From: Bacillus sp. FJAT-29937
GTDB lineage: Bacteria; Bacillota; Bacilli; Bacillales; Cytobacillaceae
NCBI RefSeq assembly: GCF_001509555.1
Contig: NZ_LMAS01000001.1
Coordinates: 404,971 to 468,970, forward strand
Length of the DNA: 64,000 bases
Reading direction: 5' to 3'
Within the stretch, counting starts at the first letter, position 1, and each line of letters opens with the position of its first letter. Below are positions 26,407-36,100 of this stretch, piece after piece. The notes under the pieces are model-generated. The model was not told the origin of the DNA, made no database searches, and saw only the letters and a list, made by a program, of their open reading frames with translations. A program made the position numbers and the translations under genes.

Positions 26407-28743
26407 CTATGAACTTGCTTCTTCAGATGGCTTGCCTAACAGTACAGCCCGCGGCTTACTGCCTTCATAAGGACCAACGATACCTCTAGCTTCCATTTCA
26501 TCAATGAGGCGGGCAGCCCGCGTATAGCCAATTCGAAATCTGCGCTGCAGCATGGAGACGGAAGCTGTTTGCATTTCTAAAATAAGCTCAACTGCTTCAT
26601 CGTACAAGTCGTCATCAACTTCTGATGTTGTTTCTGGAATCTCATCAGGAATCATCTCTTCTTGGTATTGCGCCTTCTGCTGTTCAATCACAAAGTTTAC
26701 TACATCCTCAACTTCCTCATCTGATAAAAAGGCGCCTTGAATACGGACAGGCTTAGATGCACCGACTGGAAGGAAGAGCATGTCTCCTCTGCCAAGTAAT
26801 TTCTCGGCTCCACCCATATCGAGAATCGTCCTTGAATCAGTCGCAGATGAAACAGCAAAGGCAATCCGCGAAGGAATATTTGCCTTAATAACCCCTGTAA
26901 TAACATCAACTGAAGGGCGCTGGGTAGCAATAATTAAATGTATTCCAGCAGCACGCGCCATTTGAGCAAGTCTTGTGATCGCATCCTCTACATCAGAGGA
27001 TGCCACCATCATCAGATCAGCAAGCTCGTCTACAATCACGACAATGTAAGGCAGCAGCGGCTGCTGTGCGTCTTCTTCCGCATTATGCCTTTTAACATAG
27101 TCATTATATCCTTCAATATTTCTTGTTCCTGTATGCGAAAATAGCTCATACCGTCTTTCCATTTCATTTACTACTTTTTTTAATGCTTGTGATGCTTTTT
27201 TTGGATCAGTAACAACAGGCGCAAGCAAATGGGGAACCCCATTATACACATTCAATTCAACCATTTTTGGGTCAATCATCATTAATTTCACTTCATGAGG
27301 CTTTGCCCGCATTAATACACTTGTAATGATTCCGTTTATACACACACTTTTTCCGCTGCCGGTTGCACCAGCTACTAATAAATGGGGCATTTTATTTAAT
27401 TCTGCTAAAACCGATTCGCCCGTAATATCTCGGCCTAAGCCAATTAATAGTTTTGAATCTGGCTTCTCATATTGATTCGCTTCAATGACTTCCCTAAGTG
27501 AAACCATAGCAACTTCGGAATTGGGAACTTCTATCCCTATCGCGGATTTCCCAGGAATCGGAGCCTCGATTCTAATATCTTTTGCTGCAAGTGCCAAGGC
27601 CAAATCATCATTCAAACTAACAATCTTGCTGACCTTTACCCCCACATCGGGATGGACCTCATATTTCGTTACAGCTGGACCAAGGTGAACTTGAGTTACT
27701 CTTGCCTTTACACCGAAGCTTTGAAAAGTCCTTTCAAGCTTTGCGGCATTTGCATGTATCAACTCATATTCACCGCTTTGATCGGTTTGTCTGGGCAGCT
27801 TGAGCAGATTAATAGGCGGCAATTCATAATCCTCGTTTTCTACTTCAGTAAATGTGATGGGAATCCCCGAGTCTGAATCTGACTGGTTTGCCGCCCTTGT
27901 TGTTGTTTCTGTTTCTACCTGTTTGTTCTGTTCATAGTTTGCCTTTTCAACAAAACTAGAAATGATCGGTTCCGGATGTGAATCTTCCATTTGCTCGACC
28001 GCACTATTTATTTTTATAACAGGTTCTGTTCTGTTCTCTTCCTGTATTTTGCTTCTACGTTCTGTTGCCTTTTCTCTCCTTGAGACTCTTTTCTCTTTAA
28101 AGTTTCTGCCCCATTCTTTCATATCATTAATGAAGGCATCCCATTGCTTTTTCAAAAAATGCCCAATAGCAGTTAAAAGCTTTCCAAATGCTTCTCCAAA
28201 GGTTCTGCCAGTTATTAATGTAATTCCAATGACAATCATTATTAGGGCAATAAATTTGGCTCCAGCAACATCAAATAAATAAAAGAATACGGCGATGAGG
28301 ATAGCTCCAATCATGCCACCATATAATTCCTTTGTGCTTGTTTCATTATTCCTTACCATCTCAAACATTTCGAAGGTTTGTTTAATCACACTAGGGTTTT
28401 GTACTTTGCCGCTATTCGTTAATAATTCAACTTGGGTAGTATGACTTAATAATAGAATAGAACAAATGATTAAATAACAACCAACCAATCTCGTGCTAAA
28501 AAAATTGGGCAATGTCCTTTTCCACATAATATAGCTTGCAAAAACCATCATGCCTAATATACCCAATTTATCCCAATTCCCCATAAAAAACTGGAAGAAT
28601 AGCACGGTCCAATCCCCAGCTTTCCCTAGTTTTGCCAAAGCAATAACCCCTAAAGCCAGCAGGATGAGACCAATAAGCTCAAACTTAATAGTTGTTTTAA
28701 TATTTTCCTTTTTTCTGGAATGTCTTCGCTTCTTTTTGGCCAT
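26407..28743 (-). CDS. spoIIIE: DNA translocase SpoIIIE
   Basis: A 778-residue FtsK/SpoIIIE DNA pump that moves the chromosome into the forespore. A basic N-terminus and four membrane helices (~20-170) are followed by a charged linker, the translocase motor with Walker [12 protein letters not shown] (~455) and Walker [13 protein letters not shown], and a C-terminal gamma winged helix ([23 protein letters not shown]) that reads the SRS orientation signals. The genomic position next to ymfC and tepA is that of B. subtilis spoIIIE, which is why I do not call it sftA. Confidence 0.96.
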   Translation of the reverse strand: MAKKKRRHSRKKENIKTTIKFELIGLILLALGVIALAKLGKAGDWTVLFFQFFMGNWDKLGILGMMVFASYIMWKRTLPNFFSTRLVGCYLIICSILLLSHTTQVELLTNSGKVQNPSVIKQTFEMFEMVRNNETSTKELYGGMIGAILIAVFFYLFDVAGAKFIALIMIVIGITLITGRTFGEAFGKLLTAIGHFLKKQWDAFINDMKEWGRNFKEKRVSRREKATERRSKIQEENRTEPVIKINSAVEQMEDSHPEPIISSFVEKANYEQNKQVETETTTRAANQSDSDSGIPITFTEVENEDYELPPINLLKLPRQTDQSGEYELIHANAAKLERTFQSFGVKARVTQVHLGPAVTKYEVHPDVGVKVSKIVSLNDDLALALAAKDIRIEAPIPGKSAIGIEVPNSEVAMVSLREVIEANQYEKPDSKLLIGLGRDITGESVLAELNKMPHLLVAGATGSGKSVCINGIITSVLMRAKPHEVKLMMIDPKMVELNVYNGVPHLLAPVVTDPKKASQALKKVVNEMERRYELFSHTGTRNIEGYNDYVKRHNAEEDAQQPLLPYIVVIVDELADLMMVASSDVEDAITRLAQMARAAGIHLIIATQRPSVDVITGVIKANIPSRIAFAVSSATDSRTILDMGGAEKLLGRGDMLFLPVGASKPVRIQGAFLSDEEVEDVVNFVIEQQKAQYQEEMIPDEIPETTSEVDDDLYDEAVELILEMQTASVSMLQRRFRIGYTRAARLIDEMEARGIVGPYEGSKPRAVLLGKPSEEASS

Positions 28744-28849
28744 ATGATCACCTTGTATTATCTTCTTATTTTCATCTTAAACAATAGATTTATGAAACAT
28801 GCATGGAATCCTGTGTATGAAAGCTAATAATATGTATTGAAAGAAGAAA

Positions 28850-28868
28850 GCAGCCAAATGATGGCTGC
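28850..28868 (-). terminator. Hairpin after the ylzJ-like gene
   Basis: Stem GCAGCCA (28850-28856) / TGGCTGC (28862-28868), 5-base loop, followed on the minus strand by CTTTCTTCTTTC. A likely terminator of the tepA-ylzJ pair. Confidence 0.6.
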
Positions 28869-28904
28869 CCTGAAGTTAAATCTATTATAACATATTGCCT
28901 TCAT

Positions 28905-29123
28905 TCACTGTAATGTTAAACTGATTTTTGTTCCTGGGAAACATGCTTCATTCATAAAGTGTGCAGGATCACTGCTCATAATCCGGACAACCGTGCCGGT
29001 TTGGCCATCATCTATATTCACCAGCACTGGAATCCCTTGATAGGATACGACTTTTTGTTTATCAAATTCACTCTCGTTTGTTTGGTAAATAAGCTCCTGT
29101 GGCATCATCGTATAGAGGATCAT
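28905..29123 (-). CDS. ylzJ: YlzJ-like protein
   Basis: A 72-residue conserved protein of unknown function ([14 protein letters not shown] at the start, [12 protein letters not shown] and FPGTKISL later). Homologues occur in spore formers between tepA and spoIIIE. Its ATG overlaps the tepA stop as ATGA, so it is translated together with tepA. Confidence 0.85.
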   Translation of the reverse strand: MILYTMMPQELIYQTNESEFDKQKVVSYQGIPVLVNIDDGQTGTVVRIMSSDPAHFMNEACFPGTKISLTLQ

Positions 29124-29869
29124 TGGACTATTCCTTCATTATTCTTTTTATTAAGGTCTATCAACTCATTTAACCGCTTCATTGCAGGACCAATTCCGCC
29201 CACGCTATCGATTAATCCGCTCTCAACAGCCTCTTTCCCTACTACATTCGTGCCAATGTCTCTCGTTAAATTTCCTTTAGCAAACATTAATTCCTTAAAA
29301 AACTCTTCAGAAATATTCGAGTTCTTCGTAACAAAATTAATGACCCTCTCCTGCATTTTATCTAAGTATTCAAAGGTTTGCGGCACTCCGATAACTAAGC
29401 CAGTCAATCTTATCGGATGGATGGTCATTGTCGCTGTTTCCGCAATAAATGAATGGTCACATGAAACAGCAATCGGAACTCCTATTGAATGCCCTCCGCC
29501 GAGCACAATTGATACCGTTGGCTTTGATAAGGAGGCAAGCATTTCAGATATAGCAAGTCCCGCTTCAACATCTCCGCCTACTGTGTTTAATATAACTAAA
29601 AGCCCTTCAATTTTTGGGTTTTGTTCAATTGCGACAATTTGAGGAATAAGATGCTCGTATTTCGTTGTTTTATTTTGTGGAGGCAGTTGTAGATGCCCCT
29701 CTATTTGACCAACAATGGTTAAACAGTGAATCTTAGAGTCCTGAGATAGCTGCGGGACATTCGTTTGTCCTAACTGTTGAATTTTCTCAATTAGAGCTGA
29801 GGACTGTCCTTCCTTCGGCTTGTCTTGCTCTTCATTTTCAGAGCTGCTTTGTTTCAAGTCATTATTCAT
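29120..29869 (-). CDS. tepA: Translocation-enhancing protein TepA (ClpP-like protease)
   Basis: A 249-residue protein of the ClpP/crotonase-like fold, described in B. subtilis as assisting protein secretion and protecting germinating spores. After a ~45-residue polar N-terminus comes the ClpP-like domain with [16 protein letters not shown], the nucleophile Ser in [12 protein letters not shown] (~115-126) and the His in [12 protein letters not shown], followed by an Asp in the DIG region. Start ATG with GGGAG. It lies between rnjB and the ylzJ-like gene. Confidence 0.92.
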   Translation of the reverse strand: MNNDLKQSSSENEEQDKPKEGQSSALIEKIQQLGQTNVPQLSQDSKIHCLTIVGQIEGHLQLPPQNKTTKYEHLIPQIVAIEQNPKIEGLLVILNTVGGDVEAGLAISEMLASLSKPTVSIVLGGGHSIGVPIAVSCDHSFIAETATMTIHPIRLTGLVIGVPQTFEYLDKMQERVINFVTKNSNISEEFFKELMFAKGNLTRDIGTNVVGKEAVESGLIDSVGGIGPAMKRLNELIDLNKKNNEGIVQ

Positions 29870-29982
29870 TTCTTTTTTCTCCCTTCAAACCAATTTAGAG
29901 AACAAAACCCATATGAGGTTAGTATGGTCTTTGGGAGTATTTTCATTCGGTGTTAATTTGTTGCTTCAAAATAAAATATGAA

Positions 29983-30009
29983 AAGCACAGCTGCTTTTCA
30001 ACTGTGCTT
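29983..30009 (-). terminator. Intrinsic terminator after rnjB
   Basis: Stem AAGCACAG (29983-29990) / CTGTGCTT (30002-30009), 11-base loop, followed by TTCATATTTTAT on the minus strand. Confidence 0.7.
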
Positions 30010-30016
30010 CTTAAGG

Positions 30017-31684
30017 CTAAACTTCCATAATAATAGGTAAAATCATCGGTCTTCGTTTTGTTTTTTCATATAAATATTGATTCAATACATCTCTCATATC
30101 TTGTTTAATACCTGACCAATCAAACGTTTCTTTTAATACGCTTTTTTCTACAACTTCTCGGACCTTCCTTGTTGCCTCAATAAGCAGTTCCTCTGATTCT
30201 CTTACGTATACAAATCCTCTTGAAATAATTTCTGGTCCAGCACATATGCTTTTTTCCTTTTTATTCAATGTCACGACGACAAGTAATATCCCATCTTGGG
30301 AAAGAAGCTTTCTGTCTCTTAATACAATATTCCCGACATCCCCTACTCCGCTTCCATCAATCAGAATATTGCCTGATGGAATTCGGCCAGCGGGGCGTAT
30401 CCGGCCTTCTTTTATTTCAGCAACTTCACCTTTTTCGGGAATGAAGATTTGATCATTCGTTAATCCGCATTCTGAGGCTACTTTGGCATGGGCCTTAAGC
30501 AAGCGATATTCTCCATGAACAGGAATAAAGAATTTCGGCTGCATTAAATTAATCATAAATTTAAGCTCTTCCTGACTCCCATGGCTTGATGTTCCAAATG
30601 CGCCTTTTCCTGAAATCACATTTGCTCCTGCGCGAAACAGCATATCAACCGTCTTAAAGATGATTACTTCACTTCCTCTAATAGGGAAGGCCGTCAGCAT
30701 AACAGTATCACCTTGTTTAATATTGATCTGCTTATGAAGCTGCTTGGACATTTTTTGTAAAACTTCAATGGGCACTCCCTGGGATCCTGTTAGTAGAATG
30801 ACAATTTCATCATCCGGATATTGATTAACTTCAGAAATAGGTATCATTAATTCCTCAGGTACTTGTAAATACCCAAGCTGAAGTGCGATCTCATAAGCTG
30901 ATTGCGAGAATTTGCCAACAACCGCAACTTTTCTTCTGCTTTTGAAGGCTGCATCAAAAATATGCTGAATTCTTATTAAATCAGATGCCAAAGATGCGGC
31001 GATGATTCGACCTGGAGCATTAAAAAAGGCATCTGTTACTTGGCTGACTACTTTGGCTTCCGATTGGGTATGACCCGGTTTATCTGCCTCCGTACTATCC
31101 GAAAGCAAGCAAAGTACCCCCTCTTCTCCGATTCTTGCCATTTTTCCTATCTCGGGCTTGTAATTAGAAGCCGCCGCTTGATCAAATTTAAAATCCCCAG
31201 TATAAACAATACTTCCCTCTGAAGTATGTATACAAATTCCAACGCTGTCTGGAATGCTATGGGTCGTATGAAAAAATGACACGTCCGCAGATTGAAACTC
31301 AATCTTAGAGTCCGAATGAATTTCCACAAAATTGATTTGACCTTTGTAATCCTGTTCTTTCATTTTCGCTTTTGCTAAAGCCAGCGTCAGCTTCGTCCCA
31401 TATACAGGAATACTAAGCTCTCTTAATATATATGATAGGGCTCCGATATGATCTTCATGACCATGTGTCAGAAAGATCCCTTTAACCCTTTCTTTATTTT
31501 GAGTGAGGTAGGTGAAATCAGGTATAACAATATCTATTCCGAACATCTCATTCTCCGGTATCATGAATCCTGCATCCAATACAAATATATCTTCATCTAC
31601 TTCAACTACGTACATATTCTTTCCAAATTCGCCAACCCCCCCCAGTGCCACAATCTTGATGCTTTCATTCTTTCTAATGTTCAA
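30017..31684 (-). CDS. rnjB: Ribonuclease J2
   Basis: A 555-residue metallo-beta-lactamase/beta-CASP ribonuclease, partner of RNase J1 in mRNA decay and rRNA maturation. Metal-site motif THGHEDHIGALSY (~75), HTTHSIPDSVG, and VYTGDFKFD are present; the beta-CASP block and a C-terminal dimer/sheet domain follow. I call J2 rather than J1 from the position between dapA and tepA. The start is TTG at 31684 with AGGAGG nine bases upstream. Codons 14-17 contain a run of eight G on the coding strand. Confidence 0.93.
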   Translation of the reverse strand: MNIRKNESIKIVALGGVGEFGKNMYVVEVDEDIFVLDAGFMIPENEMFGIDIVIPDFTYLTQNKERVKGIFLTHGHEDHIGALSYILRELSIPVYGTKLTLALAKAKMKEQDYKGQINFVEIHSDSKIEFQSADVSFFHTTHSIPDSVGICIHTSEGSIVYTGDFKFDQAAASNYKPEIGKMARIGEEGVLCLLSDSTEADKPGHTQSEAKVVSQVTDAFFNAPGRIIAASLASDLIRIQHIFDAAFKSRRKVAVVGKFSQSAYEIALQLGYLQVPEELMIPISEVNQYPDDEIVILLTGSQGVPIEVLQKMSKQLHKQINIKQGDTVMLTAFPIRGSEVIIFKTVDMLFRAGANVISGKGAFGTSSHGSQEELKFMINLMQPKFFIPVHGEYRLLKAHAKVASECGLTNDQIFIPEKGEVAEIKEGRIRPAGRIPSGNILIDGSGVGDVGNIVLRDRKLLSQDGILLVVVTLNKKEKSICAGPEIISRGFVYVRESEELLIEATRKVREVVEKSVLKETFDWSGIKQDMRDVLNQYLYEKTKRRPMILPIIMEV

Positions 31685-31769
31685 TGTTAAAATCCTCCTA
31701 TTTTCAGTTGCCCGACCTTAGATCAGTTACCAATATTATACTTGAAGAATGAAAACCATGACAAGAAGG

Positions 31770-31877
31770 AAAAGCGGAAGGGGCCCGCTTATCGGCGACA
31801 AGCATAAGACGAAGCCTTGCAAAAGGCGTTCTTTCCTTTTGTGAGGATTTGGCTTATGACCTCGAGCCGATGGCCCC
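31770..31877. repeat. Foldback intergenic repeat between rnjB and dapA
   Basis: Begins with AAAAGCGGAAG (31770-31780) and folds on itself through nested complementary pairs: GGGGCC/GGCCCC (31780-31785 with 31872-31877), TCGGC/GCCGA (31792-31796 with 31866-31870), CATAAG/CTTATG (31803-31808 with 31853-31858), and an apical AAAAGG/CCTTTT (31821-31826 with 31835-31840). I recognise the blocks GACAAGCATAAGACGA and CTTATGACCTCGAG as parts of a repeat common in Bacillus intergenic regions. No coding capacity seen. Confidence 0.65.
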
Positions 31878-31894
31878 TGGAGCTAGACAAGAAG

Positions 31895-31989
31895 AAAAGC
31901 GGAAGCTCCTTCGGACCAATCAAAGGACAATTGTTCCTGCGATGAATATTCGGAGTAGCTTTCCTTTGTGCCCACCCCCGACAAGCATA
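31895..31989. repeat. Second, partial copy of the same repeat
   Basis: AAAAGCGGAAG recurs at 31895-31905 and CGACAAGCATA at 31979-31989, both as in the copy at 31770-31877, but ~70 bases of unrelated sequence separate them. It reads as a decayed or rearranged tandem copy in the same orientation. Confidence 0.45.
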
Positions 31990-31990
31990 C

Positions 31991-32023
31991 AAAAGCCAAC
32001 CAGCAAACAACTGATTGGCTTTT
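31991..32023 (-). terminator. Intrinsic terminator after dapA
   Basis: Stem AAAAGCCAACCAG (31991-32003) / CTGATTGGCTTTT (32011-32023), one mismatch, 7-base loop; the 3' arm ends in TTTT on the minus strand. With the two repeat copies it fills the 345-base gap between dapA and rnjB. Confidence 0.75.
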
Positions 32024-32029
32024 ATGTTT

Positions 32030-32896
32030 TTATTGCAGCAAAGCTGATAATTTACCTCTCTCCAATTCTGTGAGCGGAACTAACGGCAATCTTACCGTGC
32101 CGACATCAAGCCCCTTTAATTGAAGGGCTGTTTTTACCGGTACAGGGCTTGGGGCTGTGAAAAGTCCTTCCATGATTGGGAGGAGGTCTTGATGGAGTCT
32201 AGCAGCTTTTTCAATTTCTCCATTAAAAAATGTTCCAATCATCTCTTGCATTTCATTTCCAATAATGTGGGACGCCACAGAGACGATGCCCTTTCCGCCA
32301 ATTGCCAATACAGGGATTGTTAATCCGTCATCACCGCTGTAAAGCTGAAAGTCCTCGGCCGTTTCTGAAATAATCCGAGTCATCGCATTTAAATTGCCGC
32401 TTGCTTCCTTTACAGCAAAAATATTTTGTATGTTAGAAAGGCTAATAATCGTTTCAGGTTCAATGTTAACAGCAGCTCTGCCTGGAATGTTATATACCAT
32501 AACCGGCAGTTTCGTACTTTCGGCAATTGCTTTGAAATGCTGAAAAAGTCCGGCTTGATTCGGTCTATTATAATAGGGAGCTACAGCCATTATCCCATCT
32601 ACACCTATTTGCTCAGCCCGTTTCGTTAAATCAATTGAAGCGTATGTGTTATTACTGCCTGTTCCCGCAATAACTGGTATTCTTTTGTCGACTGCTTTAA
32701 CCACATGCTGAAATAACGCTAGTTTTTCTTCATTCGTTAAAGTAGGGGACTCACCTGTTGTCCCAGCTACAACAAGAGATTCTGTGCCATTTTGAATTAA
32801 ATGATTAATTAGCTGAGTAGTCTTCGGGAAATCAATATGTCCCTTTCTATCAAATGGAGTAACCATCGCTGTCGAAACCCGGCCTAACTGAATCAT
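32030..32896 (-). CDS. dapA: 4-hydroxy-tetrahydrodipicolinate synthase
   Basis: A 288-residue aldolase-type enzyme that condenses pyruvate with aspartate semialdehyde. Seen: VAGTTGESPTL (substrate loop, ~43-53), YYNRPNQAG, catalytic Tyr in MVYNIPGR (~133) and the Schiff-base Lys in FAVKEASG (~161). Start ATG with GGAGTG. It is last of asd-dapG-dapA, and its product also feeds DpaAB to make dipicolinate in the mother cell. Confidence 0.96.
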   Translation of the reverse strand: MIQLGRVSTAMVTPFDRKGHIDFPKTTQLINHLIQNGTESLVVAGTTGESPTLTNEEKLALFQHVVKAVDKRIPVIAGTGSNNTYASIDLTKRAEQIGVDGIMAVAPYYNRPNQAGLFQHFKAIAESTKLPVMVYNIPGRAAVNIEPETIISLSNIQNIFAVKEASGNLNAMTRIISETAEDFQLYSGDDGLTIPVLAIGGKGIVSVASHIIGNEMQEMIGTFFNGEIEKAARLHQDLLPIMEGLFTAPSPVPVKTALQLKGLDVGTVRLPLVPLTELERGKLSALLQ

Positions 32897-32898
32897 TG

Positions 32899-34161
32899 CT
32901 ACACTCCTTTAACCTTCAATAAGTCAATATTCTTAGGAACTGTATAATCCTTTTCAAGCTGGAAAGCATCATGTAAAGCGTTAATTGCTTTAGCTAAATC
33001 ATGCTTTTTCACAAGAACCCATATCGTAGTATGACTATCCGCAGATTGTAAAATCCTTATTTCCCGCTCTGACAATGCAGTAACAATTTTTGATGCGACA
33101 CCTGGTACACCTTGCATTCCAGCTCCTACGACAGATACTTTGGCACAATCCTTTTCGACAAGAGGAGTATGATTTAAATTTTCAAGTATTTCTATTGCTT
33201 TCTCTGTCATTTCTTCTGAAACGGTGTAGTTGACGCCATTAGGATAAATGTTAATAAAATCTACACTGATCCCTTCATTCGCCATCGCTTTAAAAACCTC
33301 TGCTTGCAAATTATATTGATCCTTTTTTGCCTGAACTTTGATTTGTGTAATATTGGGGAGATGGGCAATTCCAGTAACAATTCTTTCTGTGAAGTCTATT
33401 CCTTGCCGTTCTTTATTAAAAGTTGTCACTAGAGTACCTAAATTTTCTGTATAGGTTGATCGAATTCGAATGGGGATTTTTGCTTGCATGGCAATTTCAA
33501 CTGCTCGAGGATGTATGACTTTTGCTCCTTGATAAGCCATATTGCATACTTCTGTGTATGTGACAATAGATAGAGGACGTGCATTTTCAGCGATAGTTGG
33601 GTCAGCAGTCATAATTCCATCAACATCTGTAAATATATCAATCCATTCAGCATTTAGGGCTGCTCCTAAAGCTGCAGCAGATGTGTCACTTCCGCCTCTG
33701 CCGATCGTTGTGACATCCCAGTTTTTTGCGGCACCTTGAAATCCTGCCACTACAACTACATCATGATCTTCAAGGACTTTAAGAAGCCTATCACATTTCA
33801 TATCGATAATTTTCGCATTTGTATGTTCATGATTCGTTCGAAAACCTGCTTGCGCACCGGTTAAGGCAGTTGCTTTAATCCCTTTCTCCAGCAGCATATT
33901 TGTAAAAACAATACTAGAAATGATTTCACCACATGATAATAATAAATCCGTTTCCCTTTTATTTATTAGAGATTTATTTGATTCTACTAGAGAGAGTAAT
34001 GTATCCGTTGCATATGGATCTCCCAAACGTCCCATTGCCGATACGACAATAACTACTTTATAACCTTCTTGTCGGGCTTTTTTGATGTGCTTTAATGCAT
34101 GTTCCCGGCTTTTATCATTGCGAACGGATGTGCCTCCAAATTTTTGCACAATTATTTTCAT
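32899..34161 (-). CDS. dapG: Aspartate kinase (DapG type)
   Basis: A 420-residue aspartokinase, first step from aspartate to diaminopimelate/lysine. KFGGTSVRN at residues 7-15, the RGGSDTSAAALGAALNA substrate motif, and two C-terminal ACT domains (~265-405). In B. subtilis the isoform encoded next to asd and dapA is DapG, inhibited by diaminopimelate; the location supports this. Start ATG with GAGGTG. Confidence 0.94.
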   Translation of the reverse strand: MKIIVQKFGGTSVRNDKSREHALKHIKKARQEGYKVVIVVSAMGRLGDPYATDTLLSLVESNKSLINKRETDLLLSCGEIISSIVFTNMLLEKGIKATALTGAQAGFRTNHEHTNAKIIDMKCDRLLKVLEDHDVVVVAGFQGAAKNWDVTTIGRGGSDTSAAALGAALNAEWIDIFTDVDGIMTADPTIAENARPLSIVTYTEVCNMAYQGAKVIHPRAVEIAMQAKIPIRIRSTYTENLGTLVTTFNKERQGIDFTERIVTGIAHLPNITQIKVQAKKDQYNLQAEVFKAMANEGISVDFINIYPNGVNYTVSEEMTEKAIEILENLNHTPLVEKDCAKVSVVGAGMQGVPGVASKIVTALSEREIRILQSADSHTTIWVLVKKHDLAKAINALHDAFQLEKDYTVPKNIDLLKVKGV

Positions 34162-34238
34162 TGTTACACCTCTATAAAACTCTTCGTTGGTTTTTAGGCT
34201 ATACCATAGCTTTACTATTAGAGAGGATGATTATATTT

Positions 34239-34261
34239 GGAGCTAGAAAATTTCTAGCTCC
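34239..34261. repeat. Inverted repeat between asd and dapG
   Basis: GGAGCTAG (34239-34246) and CTAGCTCC (34254-34261) separated by AAAATTT, extending to pair AAA with TTT. No T run follows on the minus strand, so it is not a standard terminator; it could be an RNA processing or stabilising hairpin. Confidence 0.45.
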
Positions 34262-34307
34262 CTTATTTTAAGCTCAAATCTTTTAAAGAAATGAATCGTG
34301 AACTTTA

Positions 34308-35357
34308 TTATTTTACTAAACCAAGTTTTATTAAGCTTTCTGCAATTTGAACTGAGTTCCAGGCAGCTCCCTTTAATAGGTTGTCAGACACAACCCACAT
34401 ATGGAAACCCTTCGGTTGATCTAAGTCTTTGCGGATACGTCCGACAAACACATCGCTCTTGCCTACGCAATCTGCAGGCATTGGGTAGATTTGATTGTCT
34501 GGATCATCTTGTAAAATAACACCTTGGGCATCTTGAAGAAGCTCTTTAATATGTTGTGAGCTAACTCCTTCTTCATTCACTTCGAAGTAGATTGATTCTG
34601 AGTGCCCGGTTGCAACTGGCAAACGCACACATGTCGCTGCAACTTGAAGCTCAGGAAGATGCATAATCTTTTTTGTTTCATTAATCATTTTCATTTCTTC
34701 AAATGTAAAGCCGTTCTCCGTAAACTTATCAATTTGCGGAATGGCGTTGAAGGCAATTTGATAATGCTTCTTATCACCTTTTACAGGGAGAATGGCAGGT
34801 TCAAAAGATTCCCCATTTATGATTGCTTTTGTTTGCTCATGAAGCTCTTCAACTGCAGCTGCACCAGATCCTGAAACAGCCTGGTATGTTGAAACGATAA
34901 CCTTATTTAAACCGTATTTTTCACGGATTGGCTCTAAAGCTACAACCATTTGAATCGTTGAGCAGTTTGGATTTGCAATAATTCCCTTATGATTGTGGAG
35001 ATCGTTTTCATTAACTTCTGGTACGACAAGCGGAACCTCTTCATCCATTCGGAAAGCACTTGTATTATCAACGACAACTGCTCCATGGGATACAGCATGA
35101 GCCGCCATTTCTTTAGAAACACTGCCGCCCGCACTAAATAATGCTATATCAACATCTGCAAAGCTATCTGGTGTTGCTTCCTGGACTGTTAGCTCATCAC
35201 CTTTAAAAATCACCTTTTTTCCCGCTGAACGGGCAGAAGAAAGCAATGTTAATTTTTCGATTGGAAAATTCTTTTTCTCAAGTGTGTCAAGCATTTGCTG
35301 ACCTACTGCTCCTGTTGCTCCTAAAACTGCTACATGAAATCCTTTTTTCTGTTCCAT
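34308..35357 (-). CDS. asd: Aspartate-semialdehyde dehydrogenase
   Basis: A 349-residue NADP-dependent dehydrogenase. VAVLGATGAVGQQM (~8-21) binds the cofactor, the catalytic Cys is in NPNCSTIQM (~130), and the His is in VATGHSESIYFE. ATG at 35357 has GAGAGGGG upstream and matches the family start; an earlier in-frame start adds 12 unlikely residues. It lies after dpaB and before dapG, as in B. subtilis. Confidence 0.96.
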   Translation of the reverse strand: MEQKKGFHVAVLGATGAVGQQMLDTLEKKNFPIEKLTLLSSARSAGKKVIFKGDELTVQEATPDSFADVDIALFSAGGSVSKEMAAHAVSHGAVVVDNTSAFRMDEEVPLVVPEVNENDLHNHKGIIANPNCSTIQMVVALEPIREKYGLNKVIVSTYQAVSGSGAAAVEELHEQTKAIINGESFEPAILPVKGDKKHYQIAFNAIPQIDKFTENGFTFEEMKMINETKKIMHLPELQVAATCVRLPVATGHSESIYFEVNEEGVSSQHIKELLQDAQGVILQDDPDNQIYPMPADCVGKSDVFVGRIRKDLDQPKGFHMWVVSDNLLKGAAWNSVQIAESLIKLGLVK

Positions 35358-35498
35358 TTGTTTTTTTCCCCTCTCAAAAATACTTGCTAGCAAAAAAGTT
35401 ATTACAGAAACATAATGAATTTTCTTATAATAACATACATTTTAACATATTCATTCTTTAAAGTAATAAACTTTTTGCTAGAAAAATTGGGGAAATCC

Positions 35499-36098
35499 TT
35501 ATATTTCGTCTTTATATCTTTCAACAAGCACAGGCTGGAATTGCTTTCCTGCAATAGCAGCTTCGATTGTCTCTGATAATGCCGTCATTCTAGCAACCAT
35601 TGAATTTGGTTTTTTCACTGGATCATCCTGGCCAAAAGGAATGAAATATATATTTTTCGTTGACATTAATCTCATTAAATTCACGCCATTTAAGCCCAAT
35701 GCATCGTTCGTGGATATTCCTAATACAACCGGCTTTTGATTTCTTAACGTTGCCTTTGCAGCCATTAATACAGGGGAATCTGTCATGGCATTTGCAAATT
35801 TACTCATTGAATTGCCTGTCAGGGGAGCGATCACCATGCAATCTAATGGAATTTTCGGACCTAACGGCTCTGCTTTCACGATGGAATCAATCACATTATT
35901 CCCAGTTAATTCTTCAATTCTCTGTACCCAATCCTCCCCTTTGCCAAACCTTGTTTCCGTGCTTTTCACAGTAAAGGTAACAACAGGCAATACTTCAGCC
36001 CCAGCATTGACTAGCTTCTCTATTTCCGGGAACACCGCATCGTATGTGCAATGGGATCCTGTCAGTCCAAAACCGATACGTTTTCCTTTTAAACTCAT
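35499..36098 (-). CDS. dpaB: Dipicolinate synthase subunit B
   Basis: A 199-residue flavoprotein-fold subunit of dipicolinate synthase (SpoVFB). Contains GKRIGFGLTGSHCTYDAV at the N-terminus and PLTGNSMSKFANAMTDSPVLMAAKA, the flavoprotein-like motif. Together with DpaA it makes dipicolinic acid, which the spore core stores with calcium. It follows dpaA after two bases. Confidence 0.95.
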   Translation of the reverse strand: MSLKGKRIGFGLTGSHCTYDAVFPEIEKLVNAGAEVLPVVTFTVKSTETRFGKGEDWVQRIEELTGNNVIDSIVKAEPLGPKIPLDCMVIAPLTGNSMSKFANAMTDSPVLMAAKATLRNQKPVVLGISTNDALGLNGVNLMRLMSTKNIYFIPFGQDDPVKKPNSMVARMTALSETIEAAIAGKQFQPVLVERYKDEI

Positions 36099-36100
36099 AA

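Noticed and set aside
28959-29642. A 227-codon plus-strand frame
   Set aside because: It is antisense to tepA and the ylzJ-like gene, which have clear homology, coupled starts and ribosome binding sites.
34162-34307. Lysine riboswitch in front of dapG or asd
   Set aside because: The gaps are too short and show only a simple inverted repeat, not the conserved multi-helix lysine aptamer.
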